A stretch of DNA of 64,000 bases from Albidovulum litorale (GCF_025751495.1 NZ_JAOWKZ010000002.1:496001-560000), one strand, 5' to 3'. Numbered from the stretch's first letter, positions 1 to 10,524 are shown. Translations and numbers: made by a program. The notes: generated by a model from the letters alone, not told the origin.

Positions 1-2790
1 TCGGCATCCTCGGTAATTGTGTCGGGGGAATAGAACCCAACTTTCCTCACAGCCTCAACACGCCATGCACCGATAGCGCCGGGCACGACGAGCATCGCGT
101 TCAGCCGTTCGGCGGCACGACGATCGATATTCTGTGCGGTGATGTATTCAAGTGCCTGCAATCGAGCAAGCAGACCGCGGCGATTGCCAACTTTGACGTT
201 GCCCGCAATTGCGCCGACATGTGGATCCGCGAAATGTCCCATCAGCCTTCGAACCGCTTTGGGGTGCAGAAGTGTGTCGGCATCGACCGCCACAACCACC
301 TCGGTCTCGATCTCGGCGTAGGCGGCATTGAGCGCGCTGCACTTGCCGCCGTTTTTCTGACGTATCAGCCGCACCCTAGGATCGTGACGGAATTCCCGCT
401 CCACCGTCTCCGCGGTGCCGTCGGTTGAACCGTCGTCGATTACGATGACGCGAATGTCCGGGTAGTCGGAGGCGAGCGCGGCGGCGACCCCGTCGACGAT
501 GACAAGCTCCTCGTTGAAGGCGGGAATGGCGATCGTCACGGTAGTGAGCGGTTCTGCCAAGCCTGACGGATGTCGCCGCCGGAGAAGCGCGAGAGAAAGC
601 ATGATAAGCGAACGGACAATGCCGAAGCATACCGCCACCCAGAAAATCCAGACCAGTACATGACCAGCTACGGCGGCGGTGACGAAGGAAGCGCGGTCGA
701 GCGGTGTTAAATTGTCCGTTGCCAGTGGCATCATTTCGTCGCGTGATAGGCCGAGGAATTCTGAAAGCAGAACGATCCGATAGCCTTCTGCCCTGAGCCG
801 GTCGATCAGCATCGGCAACGCGGCGACCGTGGCGGAACGGTCGCCGCCCGCATCGTGCATTACGATGACCTTGCTCGCGTTCGATGCCATCTGCGCCATC
901 ACATAGTCAGTGATTTCAATGGCGCTCATGAATTCCCAATCGCGCGGCACGATGTCGGAGCCGGCGACCATGTATCCTTCTTTCTCTATTATGCTTTGCT
1001 GCGTGGCTTCATCCTTGGTGAGTGGGCCCTCGCTGCGTCCGTACGGCGTGCGGAATAGATAGGTCGTGCGCCCCGTAACGCTTGCAATAAGCCGTTGGAG
1101 CGCGTTCAGCTCAAGCTGAGCCCGGACAACGCCCATCTCGTCACCCTCTGGATGAAAGAACGTATGCGAACCGACCTCGTGCCCTTCGGCAACCATGCGG
1201 CGGACGATAGAAGGATAATTCACTACGTTGGTGCCGATTACGAAGAATGTTGCCGGAACGCCCTTCGCCTTCAGCACGTCAAGGATTGACACTGTGTAGT
1301 CCGGGTCGGGCCCATCGTCGAAAGTGATTGCAACAACTTTATCCGCAGAGCTGCCATAGCGTTCGACGGAGATCGGGCGCGGTACCATATCGTAGATCTC
1401 GCCGTCGATGAGACCCGTTGTTGGGTCCTTGAAGAACCTGCGTTTTCCCGTGATCTCGGGTTTGGTGACCCTCCGGAATGGTCCGTCACCTGAATAGGAG
1501 ACGTAATCTGTGAAACCGATAGTTTCGAGAGCACCAACTTGCGACGGCTCTAACCCATTTCCGATCAGTGGCCAGGCGCCGGGATCCTCCAGGCCAGTTG
1601 ACCAAAGTACAACCCCGGCCACAGGCTTTCGCATCAAGGTTAGAATTTGATTGTGTAGAGAAACAGCATCAAGAAGCCAGATCTCGGCTGAACGACCATC
1701 TTCGGTAGTGAAAGTCGCGCGGGTATTGAGCGATCCGGTCTCAACGGCGATCATCGACGTTTGGCGCGCTAGAAGCTCCATTGCCTCTGCAAAGGGCAAC
1801 TTAACTGGTGAGAGATCTCCGTCCGTCCACATGTAGGCGAAGGATCCAAGTGCGAGACGCAGCTTGTCAGGTCCTACGGCAAATGCCGCGTCATCAACGA
1901 GTGTTTCGAACCAACTCTGGGCTGCAAGAGGCCCCGGCGGCGCGCCCGCATAGGGCTCCCGAAACGCCTGTAGGAGCACAGAATCGACCGCCTCGACAAG
2001 GGAGCCATCACGCCAGAGTCCGCCGTCGGCTTCGACGACGAGGCAGCTATGGATTCCCGTCGGCAGCGCGGCTTTCAACGTCGACATCAATAAGCGCAGA
2101 CCCGCTAGGTGTCTGGCCCCCACTTGCTGCGGATAGATACAGATCCCGGAATAAGTGCCGCCCCTGATCTTTTCTTCCAGTGAGTTGACGATGCGCGCTC
2201 GGGCGTTCGCATCGTCGAGTATGGACGCGCCCGAATTAGTCGGGGTCGGCAGTGGTAGGAGCGCTACGAGTTCTAGACCCAAGTTTGGCGATGTACGTTT
2301 AAGGTCACGTAGAGCGTCTTCTGTTCCCGCCTCGCGAAGCCAGACTATCGTCCCAGTCGCGGGGTCGACCGTGAGCCATTCCGCAAGGACGCTGTCGAGA
2401 CTGCCACAAGTGCGAGTTAGCGTTGCCAATGCCCAATCTGGCCCGGCCATCAAATAGGCTGATCTGGACATATCATCACCGCCCGGAAGCAGGTCAGCCG
2501 CGGCTAGCGGCTCGCCCGTACAGGTTGCTGCGATGGCTTTGGTTTCGCGCTCGGCAATGTCATTGTCGGACAGCGCGCCACGACGGATCAGCTCCAGCTT
2601 TTCGCTCTCCGGCAGTATGTCGATGTAATAGAATCCAAGGAAAACCGTGGTCAGCCAAGCCAGACAGATCAAACCTGCCAGTGCTACGACGGCCCTTAAT
2701 CTGCCCGCGCGTCGATTAAGCGGGTCGAGAAAAATGGGATGGCGATGATGGGATCGCTTCCGCGCGACGGTTCGGTTGCTTCCTTTCGCC
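1..2790 (-). CDS. Three-module GH18-like / polysaccharide deacetylase / GT2 glycosyltransferase (3' end outside window)
   Basis: The frame is open from ATG at 2790 to the left edge, about 930 codons without a stop, and the C-terminus is missing. A membrane segment lies near residues 30-52. Residues about 150-430 resemble a GH18 barrel, but the expected DxDxE strand reads GICIYPQQ, so hydrolase activity looks lost. Residues about 490-690 form a NodB-type deacetylase with TFDDGPD and the metal motif GSHTFFHP, both intact. A second membrane stretch precedes a GT2 domain from about residue 745, with DDGSTDGT, DADT, GAIGAWR and the acceptor motif TITEDAD, where the window ends. I infer a membrane synthase that polymerises and deacetylates an N-acetylhexosamine polymer, like PgaB and PgaC on one chain. 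It is divergent from the Tat DUF3131 gene. The module assignment is firm; the product is inferred. Confidence 0.85.
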
Positions 2791-2959
2791 ATATCTGTCC
2801 CTACCATACGCAAAAGCGGTCATTTTGACCACTGTGCGCCCCTATCTCCACTGCTATAGACTTCGATCTACAAGACAACCCGAAGAATTGACGCACATAA
2901 GCGCCAAATCACTATCCGGTCGGTTTTGAGGCCGGATTCGACTGAGCCAGGGAAAACGG
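2791..2959. promoter_or_regulatory. Divergent promoter region of the polysaccharide gene pair
   Basis: These 169 bases separate the two divergent start codons and must carry both promoters. A short palindrome, GGTCATTTTGACC, lies around 2817-2830 and could be an operator serving both genes. I could not assign a convincing -35/-10 pair. Confidence 0.35.
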
Positions 2960-5350
2960 ATGGCAATCAATCGACGGTCGTTCCTAAAGCTTCTTGCGCC
3001 GTCGCTGGCTCTTTCCAGTCTTCCGTTCCCAGTGGACGCCGACGACGCGAAGGATGCCGTCTTCATTGTCATCGACGGTTTCGACCCGACCATACCCGCT
3101 GAATTTCTGCGCGCCTTTGTCGAGACCTTTCTAGAAATCGGTGTCCCAATCGGTTTGATACCGAACTCGAACCTGGCATCTGAGACAAAAAAAACGACCG
3201 CTTACGGGTTTCGACGGATCTTCGCGGAGAATCCTGACATGGTGGAGCCAGTATTGTGGCTGCCCGGTCTGAAGGAACTTCCTAGCTACTTCCAGCGCCG
3301 CGCGGCTAGCGATGCTATTAAACAGATGAGCGGCTTGCTGGAGGGCTTTGACGGCGTGACCCGGCACGGGCCTGTGACAATCGCGACGGACGCCTCGACA
3401 CCTTCGAATTACGATGGTCTCAGGTGCTTGGGCATTCGAAATGTCCTGTCTTTGTTTCCATCGCCATCTGTCTCATCAACGGGTTGCGCCCAACGCACCG
3501 TTTGCCTTTACGGCAGCAAGCAACTCATGATCGTCGACGTGGCTGATCCAGCCCCTTGGATCGAGGAGGTATTTGCGGAAGCGGGCTGGCGGCAGATCGT
3601 TTTCTCATTGGCCGGGATTGGGCAGATCTCTATGCAGGATTTAAGGTTGCGCGCGCAGCGCGTATCCGACGCCATCGGCAGGGAACTCAGTCTTGGACGA
3701 CGTTTCGTGGTGCTCCCACGAGAGCATGCGCGGTGGTTCGGGGCGGACCAGTTGCGCTTCGTTGCCGTCCGGATCGAATCCGGCACTGATGTTTCGTCTG
3801 CGGCGATGGCCGCGTTCATGGATGAGCTTGAAGCACTCGAAATCCCAGTTACCGACACGCGGCCTTCTGATCTGGAGAGCGAAATCGACCTTCTGCTGCT
3901 GCCCGACGCTTCGGCCGCCTTCGACGGCGGCGGACGTTTCATCCGCGGCGACACCACGATATCGCAAGCAGCCTCGCTACTCGCCAATGGTAATCTGATG
4001 CGCGACGCGGTCGTCGCCATCGGCCCGCAGGACTATGGGACCCTGCATGCTCGCCAGGCGACGCTCGACACGTTGGGCCGGTTTCGGCAAGATCCGGGGA
4101 CGCGACTCGTGGACGTGACCGATTTCTTCACCGCGACGACGGCACCTGACCCGGTATTCGACCTACTGCGCGAAACCCGACGCGACATAATCGGAGATTC
4201 TGATCCGCAGGCGCTAACGGGCGACGAACTGTTGGCCGACGCACGTCAGGCATGGGCCTATTTTGAACGTTTCTCTATTCCCGCGACAGGGCTATGCGTC
4301 GATACCGCAGATGTGCAAGCCGGTTATTCCTGGCTCCATCGCGAGTTGACGATGTGGGATCTTGGAAGCCTGTTCGCCGCTGTCATGGCCGCTCATGAAA
4401 TTGGGCTGATTTCCGACGACGACTTTGTTGCGCGGTCGGAGCTTCTGATCAAAGCGCTGCCGGTTGTACCCATAGGTGAATTGCTGCTCCCGAGCGAGGT
4501 GATCTCGGCAGATACCGGTGCTTCCCTTTCCAGAAATTTCAACGCCTGCGATACCGGTCGTCTCCTAAGTGTATTGCGAGAACTTGATGCTTATCCGCTA
4601 ACCCAAGGCGTCGCGGTGGAGAAGGTCGCGCAATGGGATCTGGACGGCGTGGTCATAGGTGGGCACGTTCACTCCGTTATCAACGGGCGGCCCGTCGATC
4701 GTTTCCGGTCGCAATGTGCGCATTATACTGCCCGCGCTTTCCGGGCGTGGGGTATACCGGCAGACTCGCCCTATGAAGTAGCGGACGCGGTTTCTAAAAC
4801 CGACCGGGATATGCAGACACTCCTTGCTCTCGCCGGCCTCGATCCCCTAGGCGCCGAACCTTTGCTGCTTGAAGCACTTGAGGCAGGGCTGTCTGAACCT
4901 TCGCGTCTTCTGGCCGATGTGCTTTTCAGCGCACAAAGGCGCGAATACGAACGATCAGGCAGGCTTATTTGCATGTCCGAGGCACCGATAAACCGTGAGC
5001 CATGGTTTACCTATCAGGGACTGAACGTGACTGCTTCGGAGGAACGTTGGAGGGTGAATGTGACCTCGTCCGATCCTCGCTTTGCGACACCAGAGTTCCG
5101 TCGCGCGATCATGCTCGTGAATACCAAGGCCGCATATCTGTGGGACGCAAACCGACCATCCTCCTATTCTAGCCTCCTCGTCCGCCATGTGCGGGATCGG
5201 ACACGACTTGAAGGTATAGGCTTCTCGCCCGGTGTTTTCGTGGCAACCGGAAAGGGTATGCCAGGCTACTCGGACATCAATACGAACGCCATCGTCCTGG
5301 AAGCAATTTCGTTCATAACGAGGGGCCGTAAGCCCCGCTCAAACCTCTAG
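2960..5350 (+). CDS. Tat-exported DUF3131-type protein, putative exopolysaccharide partner
   Basis: This 796-residue protein begins with a textbook twin-arginine signal (NRRSFLKLL, a hydrophobic stretch, then PVDA as the likely cleavage site), so it should be exported folded. Residues about 30-400 are divergent and may be a degenerate deacetylase-like fold, but I see no metal-binding motif. The C-terminal half, about 420-790, matches DUF3131: ARQAWAYFE, the TMWDLGSLFAAVMAAHE stretch and a conserved end with AAYLWDA and TNAIVLEA. DUF3131 proteins often sit with polysaccharide genes, but their reaction is unknown to me. Here the gene is divergent from the three-module synthase, which suggests a periplasmic role in handling the same polymer. 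Domain call is good; function is inferred from neighbourhood. Confidence 0.7.
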   Translation: MAINRRSFLKLLAPSLALSSLPFPVDADDAKDAVFIVIDGFDPTIPAEFLRAFVETFLEIGVPIGLIPNSNLASETKKTTAYGFRRIFAENPDMVEPVLWLPGLKELPSYFQRRAASDAIKQMSGLLEGFDGVTRHGPVTIATDASTPSNYDGLRCLGIRNVLSLFPSPSVSSTGCAQRTVCLYGSKQLMIVDVADPAPWIEEVFAEAGWRQIVFSLAGIGQISMQDLRLRAQRVSDAIGRELSLGRRFVVLPREHARWFGADQLRFVAVRIESGTDVSSAAMAAFMDELEALEIPVTDTRPSDLESEIDLLLLPDASAAFDGGGRFIRGDTTISQAASLLANGNLMRDAVVAIGPQDYGTLHARQATLDTLGRFRQDPGTRLVDVTDFFTATTAPDPVFDLLRETRRDIIGDSDPQALTGDELLADARQAWAYFERFSIPATGLCVDTADVQAGYSWLHRELTMWDLGSLFAAVMAAHEIGLISDDDFVARSELLIKALPVVPIGELLLPSEVISADTGASLSRNFNACDTGRLLSVLRELDAYPLTQGVAVEKVAQWDLDGVVIGGHVHSVINGRPVDRFRSQCAHYTARAFRAWGIPADSPYEVADAVSKTDRDMQTLLALAGLDPLGAEPLLLEALEAGLSEPSRLLADVLFSAQRREYERSGRLICMSEAPINREPWFTYQGLNVTASEERWRVNVTSSDPRFATPEFRRAIMLVNTKAAYLWDANRPSSYSSLLVRHVRDRTRLEGIGFSPGVFVATGKGMPGYSDINTNAIVLEAISFITRGRKPRSNL

Positions 5351-5597
5351 TCGGTATTGTTAGAAGAAACGAGGTTAAGACGGGCAAGGGGTTGTCGTAG
5401 CCTCATCTGATGGCCAGACTTTCCCCTGATCGTAACATCGAAACCAGCCCCGAGATCATCCGCCCTACCGTGATGCTCTAAGTTCGGTTCTGGCGATCGG
5501 CAGGAAAGAAGTCGATGGCTCAAAAATCGTGCCGAGGGTCTTGTCAGAAAGAATAACCTTGAGCGGGGCAAGGGCGCTTTGTAGCGTCCGGGCAGGA
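5351..5597. other. Non-coding spacer before the IS6 relic
   Basis: I see no supportable gene here. The stretch separates the DUF3131 gene from the recognisable start of the transposase relic. Clear terminal inverted repeats or target duplications are not visible. Confidence 0.4.
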
Positions 5598-5995
5598 GCA
5601 AATCAGATCTGTTCAAGGGCTTCCACAGCAGCCCTGAAATCTTCGGCTTGGCGGTGATGATGTACATCCGCTTCCCGCTGTTGCTCCGAAACGTCGAAGA
5701 TCTGCTTCACGAGCGGGGCATCGATATCTGCTACGAGGCGGTCCGGTATTGGTGGCAACGGTTCGGACCGATGTTTGCTGCCGAAATCCGCAAGCGCCGT
5801 GTTACAGGCATACGGTCTACGCTGAAATTCCTAAAGAAAACAATGAAGAAGCATGGACCGGTCGATGTGTTCGTTACGGACAAGCCTCGGCCATATGGTG
5901 CTGTGTTGAAGGATCTCGGCATGATCGACCGCCAGGAAACGGGCCCCTGGCTGAACAACCGGGCGGAAAACTCTCAGCTCCCGTTCAGAAGGGCA
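5598..5995 (+). pseudogene. IS6-family transposase relic, internally deleted and 3'-truncated
   Basis: The frame reads like the start of an IS6/IS26-type DDE transposase (SDLFKGFHSSPEIFGLAV, then NVEDLLHERGIDI and RYWWQRFGPMFAAEIRKRR). It then jumps to TLKFLKKTMKKHGP, VTDKPRPYGA and GPWLNNRAENSQLPFRR. The block between AEIRKRR and LKFLKK, with the first catalytic Asp (WHLDE) and the LWRAVD segment, is missing, and the element ends abruptly after LPFRR. It cannot encode an active transposase. Its last bases also encode the final residues and stop codon of the opposing cphA-like gene, so the truncation point lies inside that gene's 3' end. Confidence 0.8.
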
Positions 5996-7704
5996 ATGAT
6001 TTCCGCTCGTTCGTCATGAACCAGAAGCAGGGCGACGTCTCCCGGCATCAGTTGCTCGACGATCAGGCGGGCGCCGTGTGACGGGCTGTCCGCAAGGATG
6101 ACCTGCCCGTCCGGCAAGCCTAGGTCGAGACATTGCTGGCGGATTATGGACGGAATTTCTCCGCGCGGGCGGCCGCGCAGGTATTTCGGGTTCTCGGCGG
6201 CGGCGACGACATCGGGTTGCAGCCGGAACGCCCCGCGGGTCAGGGCGCGGATTTCCTCGTCCGACCGGTCGCCTGCATGGGTCAGCAGAACGAATCGCCG
6301 ATGCGCGGGTATCGCGGCCAGAGCGCCGGTCACCGCCGCGATGGAATGCGGGTTATGCGCGAAATCGACGAAGACGCGGGCGCCACGTACCGAGAACTCA
6401 TTTGCGCGGCCCGGATTGTCGATCGGGTCGCTACGGAAGGTCGACAGCGCCGTCCTGATAGCCGCATCGGGAAGGTCGAGGGCACGTGCCGCCAGGGCCG
6501 CTCCAAGCACGTTTTCAATGTTGTAGCGGGCCGCGCCGCCGAGGGTCAGCGGCACGTCGGCGACGGCGATCAGTGGACTTTCGGAACTTCCATCCGCCAG
6601 GATGATCCTGCCATCGTCCAGCCAGGCGCAGGGGTCACGGCGCGAACGGGCGGCACGGATCATATCATTGTCGGGACTGAGCGAGAACCACGCTTTCGCC
6701 GCGTCCGCTTCGCGGGCCGCCTCGACCACATTGGGATCGTCCGCGTTCAGGATCAGGACACCATCTGGCGCGAGCGCCCGGTGCACGGCCAGCTTCACGA
6801 GGGCGAGTTCGGCAACGGTGTTGATCCCATATTGCCCGAGGTGATCGGCCGCGACATTCGTGACAACCGCCGCCCGCGCCCGCGTGACCGGAACACCCCG
6901 CCGCAGGATGCCGCCGCGCGCGACCTCCAGCACGCCGATCTCCAGCCGCTTGTCCCGCAGAAGCAGCCGCGCGCCTGCCGGGCCGGAATAATCCCCCTTG
7001 TCGAGGATGTCGTCGCCCACCCGCACAAACTCGGTGGAGGACAGGCCAGCCACCTTCCCCGCAGCCCTTGCCATCGCGGCGATCAGCCGGGTCGTCGTGG
7101 TCTTGCCGTTGGTGCCGGTCACGAGCGCGAGAGGAATGTCATGCAGGCGCGACCAGTCTGGCGATGGCGGAAGACCGGTGGTCGCCCATGTCTTCGACCC
7201 TGTGCCGTGGCCAAGCGTCAGCGCATCATCATCAAGGAGCCTGTCGACCCCGCGCCGCGCGGCTTCCTCCACAAGAGCGGCGAGCGCGGTATTTGCCTCG
7301 GCCTTCGCTATGCGGCGCAGGTCGGCGAGCATTCGGTCGCGCGGTATCGCGTCGAGGCCAAGGAGTTCCGTGGCCGTGTAATACCACGCAGCCTCGACAA
7401 TAAAGGCGGCGGTAAAGAGCTGATCTGCTGCGGCGGGAAAGAAGAGGCTGCCGCCGCCCTCAAAGGGTCGGGTGCGGATCGGTGTTGACGTCCAGCCCAG
7501 CCCATCAAGCAGGTCGCGGGTGTGATTGACCCATACGAGCAGCATCACATGCGGATCAAACCCGATGGCCAGACCGTCGCCGACCGCGCCCGGCTCCGTC
7601 CCGTAAAGGTTCGGGCCGAGCAGCCTGCGGCAACCATCCAGAACCAGCGCCGGATCGTCCGGCACCGGAATTTCCAGAAGATCGTGCAACGCATCGGACT
7701 GCAT
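5974..7704 (-). CDS. Mur-ligase-only cyanophycin synthetase paralogue (CphA'-like)
   Basis: The 576-residue protein has the Mur ligase P-loop GTNGKTTTTR near residue 195, ARGGILRRG, NVAADHLGQYG, LNADDP and the ligase C-domain signature VDFAHNPHS. It is thus homologous to the C-terminal half of CphA next door but lacks the ATP-grasp domain. Residues 1-180 are a separate N-terminal region. Cyanophycin synthetase adds Asp with its ATP-grasp domain and Arg with its Mur-like domain; a Mur-only paralogue could assist priming or add a different side group, but that is inference. It lies 15 bases after cphA in one operon. The last codons (ALLNGS, stop) are supplied by the IS6 relic, so the native C-terminus has been replaced. 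Confidence 0.8.
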   Translation of the reverse strand: MQSDALHDLLEIPVPDDPALVLDGCRRLLGPNLYGTEPGAVGDGLAIGFDPHVMLLVWVNHTRDLLDGLGWTSTPIRTRPFEGGGSLFFPAAADQLFTAAFIVEAAWYYTATELLGLDAIPRDRMLADLRRIAKAEANTALAALVEEAARRGVDRLLDDDALTLGHGTGSKTWATTGLPPSPDWSRLHDIPLALVTGTNGKTTTTRLIAAMARAAGKVAGLSSTEFVRVGDDILDKGDYSGPAGARLLLRDKRLEIGVLEVARGGILRRGVPVTRARAAVVTNVAADHLGQYGINTVAELALVKLAVHRALAPDGVLILNADDPNVVEAAREADAAKAWFSLSPDNDMIRAARSRRDPCAWLDDGRIILADGSSESPLIAVADVPLTLGGAARYNIENVLGAALAARALDLPDAAIRTALSTFRSDPIDNPGRANEFSVRGARVFVDFAHNPHSIAAVTGALAAIPAHRRFVLLTHAGDRSDEEIRALTRGAFRLQPDVVAAAENPKYLRGRPRGEIPSIIRQQCLDLGLPDGQVILADSPSHGARLIVEQLMPGDVALLLVHDERAEIIALLNGS

Positions 7705-7719
7705 TACCTTGCGCTCCGT

Positions 7720-10524
7720 TCAGTCGGACTCCTCGCTCTCGACCCGCGCAAGGCGCACGCCGCGTTCGTCGCGGATCAGTTGATCGGTCGCCGACATCAA
7801 CTCCTCGAATTCGGGGGCCGGGCGTTCCACACGGGATGGCTTGGCGGTGACGACGGCCTCGCGTTCAGCTTTCTTGAAATAGATGATCTGCTTCCACGAC
7901 CGTGCCAATTCATCGGCAAAAACGACCAGCAGATCGCCGGGCTGCGCCGCATTCAGTGCCATGTCGATGGCCTCCGCCTCGCTCGCGACAAGCGTGATCC
8001 TTTCCTCCTCGACGCCCTGTTTCAGCAGTTCGTCGCGGATCATCTCGGGCACCTCCATCGGCCCCCGTCCCCGGCGGTCGTCATCCGGTTTCAGGAAGTA
8101 GTGATCGAAGTGACCCGCCAGCGCCCTTGCCGCGTCCCGAATGTCCTCGTCACGCCTATCCCCCGGCATGGCGGAGACGACAAGCCTGCGGCCCTTGACG
8201 TCAAGCCGGTCGGCAAGCCCCGCCATGGCCGAGATCGCCGCCGGGTTATGGCCGTAGTCGAGGATGACCTTGAACGGGTGTTCGTCGAAGACGTTCGTCC
8301 GCCCCGGCACCTGGAAGAACGAGGTGTCGAAGGTCCTGAGCCCGTGGCGGATATTGTCGAGGTCGAGCCCGAAGGAAAAAGCCATCGCGCAGGCAAACAT
8401 CGCGTTCTGTACGTTGTAAAGCGCCTTGCCTTCCAGCGTTGCGGGAATGAGATGCGACCAGAGAACCGGCATGTGCAACCCGTTGGCGTAGATCGTGATC
8501 ATGTCGCCGTTCATGGCCTTTTCCAGAACCACGGCGCGGCCCCCGGCCTGAATGTGCTCCTTCACCAGCGGATGGTCGGAGTTTGTCGTCACATAGCAGA
8601 TATGCGTGGCCTTGCAGAAATCGGCCATGCGCAGGCAATGAAGGTCATCGGCGTTCAGAACGACCGTATCGGTCGCGGTCTCGACCACGACGCGCTTCAC
8701 GACGGCCAGTTGCTCCAGCGTGTCGATCCCGCCCATCCCGAGGTGGTCGGCGGCGACGTTGAGGCAGGCCGAGACATCGCAGCGCTGATAGCCGAGGCCC
8801 GAGCGGACAAGCCCGCCCCGTGCGGTTTCCATCACCGCGAAATCAACCGACGGATCGCGCAGCACCATCTGCGCAGAGGCGGGGCCGGTCATGTCGCCCT
8901 TCACGGTCAGCTTGCCGTCGACATAGACCCCGTCGGTCGAGGTCATGCCGACGATCTTGCCCGACGACTTCATGATATGGGCGAGCATCCGGCTGGTCGT
9001 CGTCTTGCCGTTGGTGCCGGTAATGGCGCCGATCGGAATGCGCGCCTGCCGCCCCTTCGGGAAGAGCATGTCGATGACCTTGCCCGCCACGTCGCGCGGC
9101 TTGCCCTCGGACGGTGCGACATGCATCCGGAAGCCGGGTGCCGCGTTCACCTCGACGATGGCGCCGCCGATGTCCTTGTAGCTTTTGGTAATGTCGGGCG
9201 TGAGGAAGTCGACCCCACCGACATCGAGGCCCACCGACTTGATCGTGCGTTCCGCCATGTCCTTGTTGTCCGGGTGGCAGACATCGGTCATGTCGATGGC
9301 CGTGCCGCCGGTCGAGAGGTTCGCGGTCGAGCGCAGGTAAAAGGTCTCGCCCTCCGGCAGGACGGTTTCGGCGGTGTATCCGGCATCCGCCATGAGGCGT
9401 TCCGCCTGATTGTCGAGTTCGAGATTGGTCAACACCTTCTCATGCCCGATGCCACGGCGCGGATCGGAGTTCACGATCTCGATCAGTTCGGCGATTGTGT
9501 GCTTGCCGTCGCCGACGACATGGCCGGGCACGCGCTTGGCCACGGCGACCAGCTCACCGTTCACCACCAGCATCCGGTGATCCATGCCGGTGACAAAGCT
9601 TTCGACGAGGATGCCGCGGCTCTTGGAATGCGACTTGGCCTCGTGGAAGGCGGTTTCAACCTGCGCTTCCTCGGTCAGGTTGATCGACACCCCGCGCCCG
9701 TGATTGCCGTCGAGCGGCTTCACGACCACCGGAAAGCCGATCCGATTGGCCGCGCGGACGGCCTGCGTCGGCGAATAGACCAGACGCTGCTGCGGCACCG
9801 GCAGGCCGAGGTCGCTCAGCATGTTGTGGGTGTCTTCCTTGTCGCAGGAGATTTCCACCGCGATGTGCTTTGTCTCGCTCGTGATCGTCGCCTGAATGCG
9901 TTGCTGGAACTTGCCATGCCCGAATTGCACAAGCGAGTTGTCGTTCAGTCGGATCCACGGGATGTCGCGGTCCTGCGCGGCTTTGACGAGAGAGCCGGTG
10001 GAGGGCCCGAACTCCTTGCGCTGCGCCATGAGGACAAAGCTTTTCAACTCGTCGGGGAAGTCGAACTCCGGATCGAACTCGTAGTCAACCTGTGCCTTCA
10101 GGTGGTCAGGCAGAAGGTGCATCAGAAGCCGGATCGCCAGTTGCCCCGCCTCAAGCCCGACATCGCGCTGATGGTACTGGTAGACAAGGTTGTACTGCCC
10201 CGGAACGCCGGTCGAGCGGGTGCGGCCGAACGTGACTTCGGAGCCGGCAACGCCCTGAATCTCCAGCGCCACATGCTCGGCGATATGGCCCAGCCAGGTG
10301 CCTTCACCTTCCCTCAGACGCCGGATGAAACCGCCGGGTTCGCGGTAGGAGCAGCCATGCTCATGCAGACCCGGAAGTGCCTCGACCAGCGCGTTGATCC
10401 AGTCCTCGCCGATCTTCGCCGATGGCCAGTCCTCCAGAACACCAAGGTCAACGACATAGCGGATGACGGGAAACCCCGCCCACACGTTCGGACCGACAAA
10501 CACGTTCGTCGAAACGATCTTCAT
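7720..10524 (-). CDS. cphA: Cyanophycin synthetase
   Basis: The 934-residue enzyme polymerises multi-L-arginyl-poly-L-aspartate in the cytoplasm as a nitrogen store. An N-terminal CphA domain (about 1-160) is followed by an ATP-grasp domain with KPLDGNHGRGV near residue 268 and VEVNAAPGFRMH near 470, which adds Asp to the backbone. The Mur ligase domain begins with GTNGKTTTSRM near 500 and includes ARGGLVRSGLGY, NVAADHLG and LDYGHNPAA; it adds Arg side chains. The length is close to the family norm. The ATG at 10524 follows a strong ribosome site (GGGAGGA). It lies between cphB and the cphA paralogue in a three-gene operon, so synthesis and first-step degradation are encoded together. Confidence 0.95.
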   Translation of the reverse strand: MKIVSTNVFVGPNVWAGFPVIRYVVDLGVLEDWPSAKIGEDWINALVEALPGLHEHGCSYREPGGFIRRLREGEGTWLGHIAEHVALEIQGVAGSEVTFGRTRSTGVPGQYNLVYQYHQRDVGLEAGQLAIRLLMHLLPDHLKAQVDYEFDPEFDFPDELKSFVLMAQRKEFGPSTGSLVKAAQDRDIPWIRLNDNSLVQFGHGKFQQRIQATITSETKHIAVEISCDKEDTHNMLSDLGLPVPQQRLVYSPTQAVRAANRIGFPVVVKPLDGNHGRGVSINLTEEAQVETAFHEAKSHSKSRGILVESFVTGMDHRMLVVNGELVAVAKRVPGHVVGDGKHTIAELIEIVNSDPRRGIGHEKVLTNLELDNQAERLMADAGYTAETVLPEGETFYLRSTANLSTGGTAIDMTDVCHPDNKDMAERTIKSVGLDVGGVDFLTPDITKSYKDIGGAIVEVNAAPGFRMHVAPSEGKPRDVAGKVIDMLFPKGRQARIPIGAITGTNGKTTTSRMLAHIMKSSGKIVGMTSTDGVYVDGKLTVKGDMTGPASAQMVLRDPSVDFAVMETARGGLVRSGLGYQRCDVSACLNVAADHLGMGGIDTLEQLAVVKRVVVETATDTVVLNADDLHCLRMADFCKATHICYVTTNSDHPLVKEHIQAGGRAVVLEKAMNGDMITIYANGLHMPVLWSHLIPATLEGKALYNVQNAMFACAMAFSFGLDLDNIRHGLRTFDTSFFQVPGRTNVFDEHPFKVILDYGHNPAAISAMAGLADRLDVKGRRLVVSAMPGDRRDEDIRDAARALAGHFDHYFLKPDDDRRGRGPMEVPEMIRDELLKQGVEEERITLVASEAEAIDMALNAAQPGDLLVVFADELARSWKQIIYFKKAEREAVVTAKPSRVERPAPEFEELMSATDQLIRDERGVRLARVESEESD

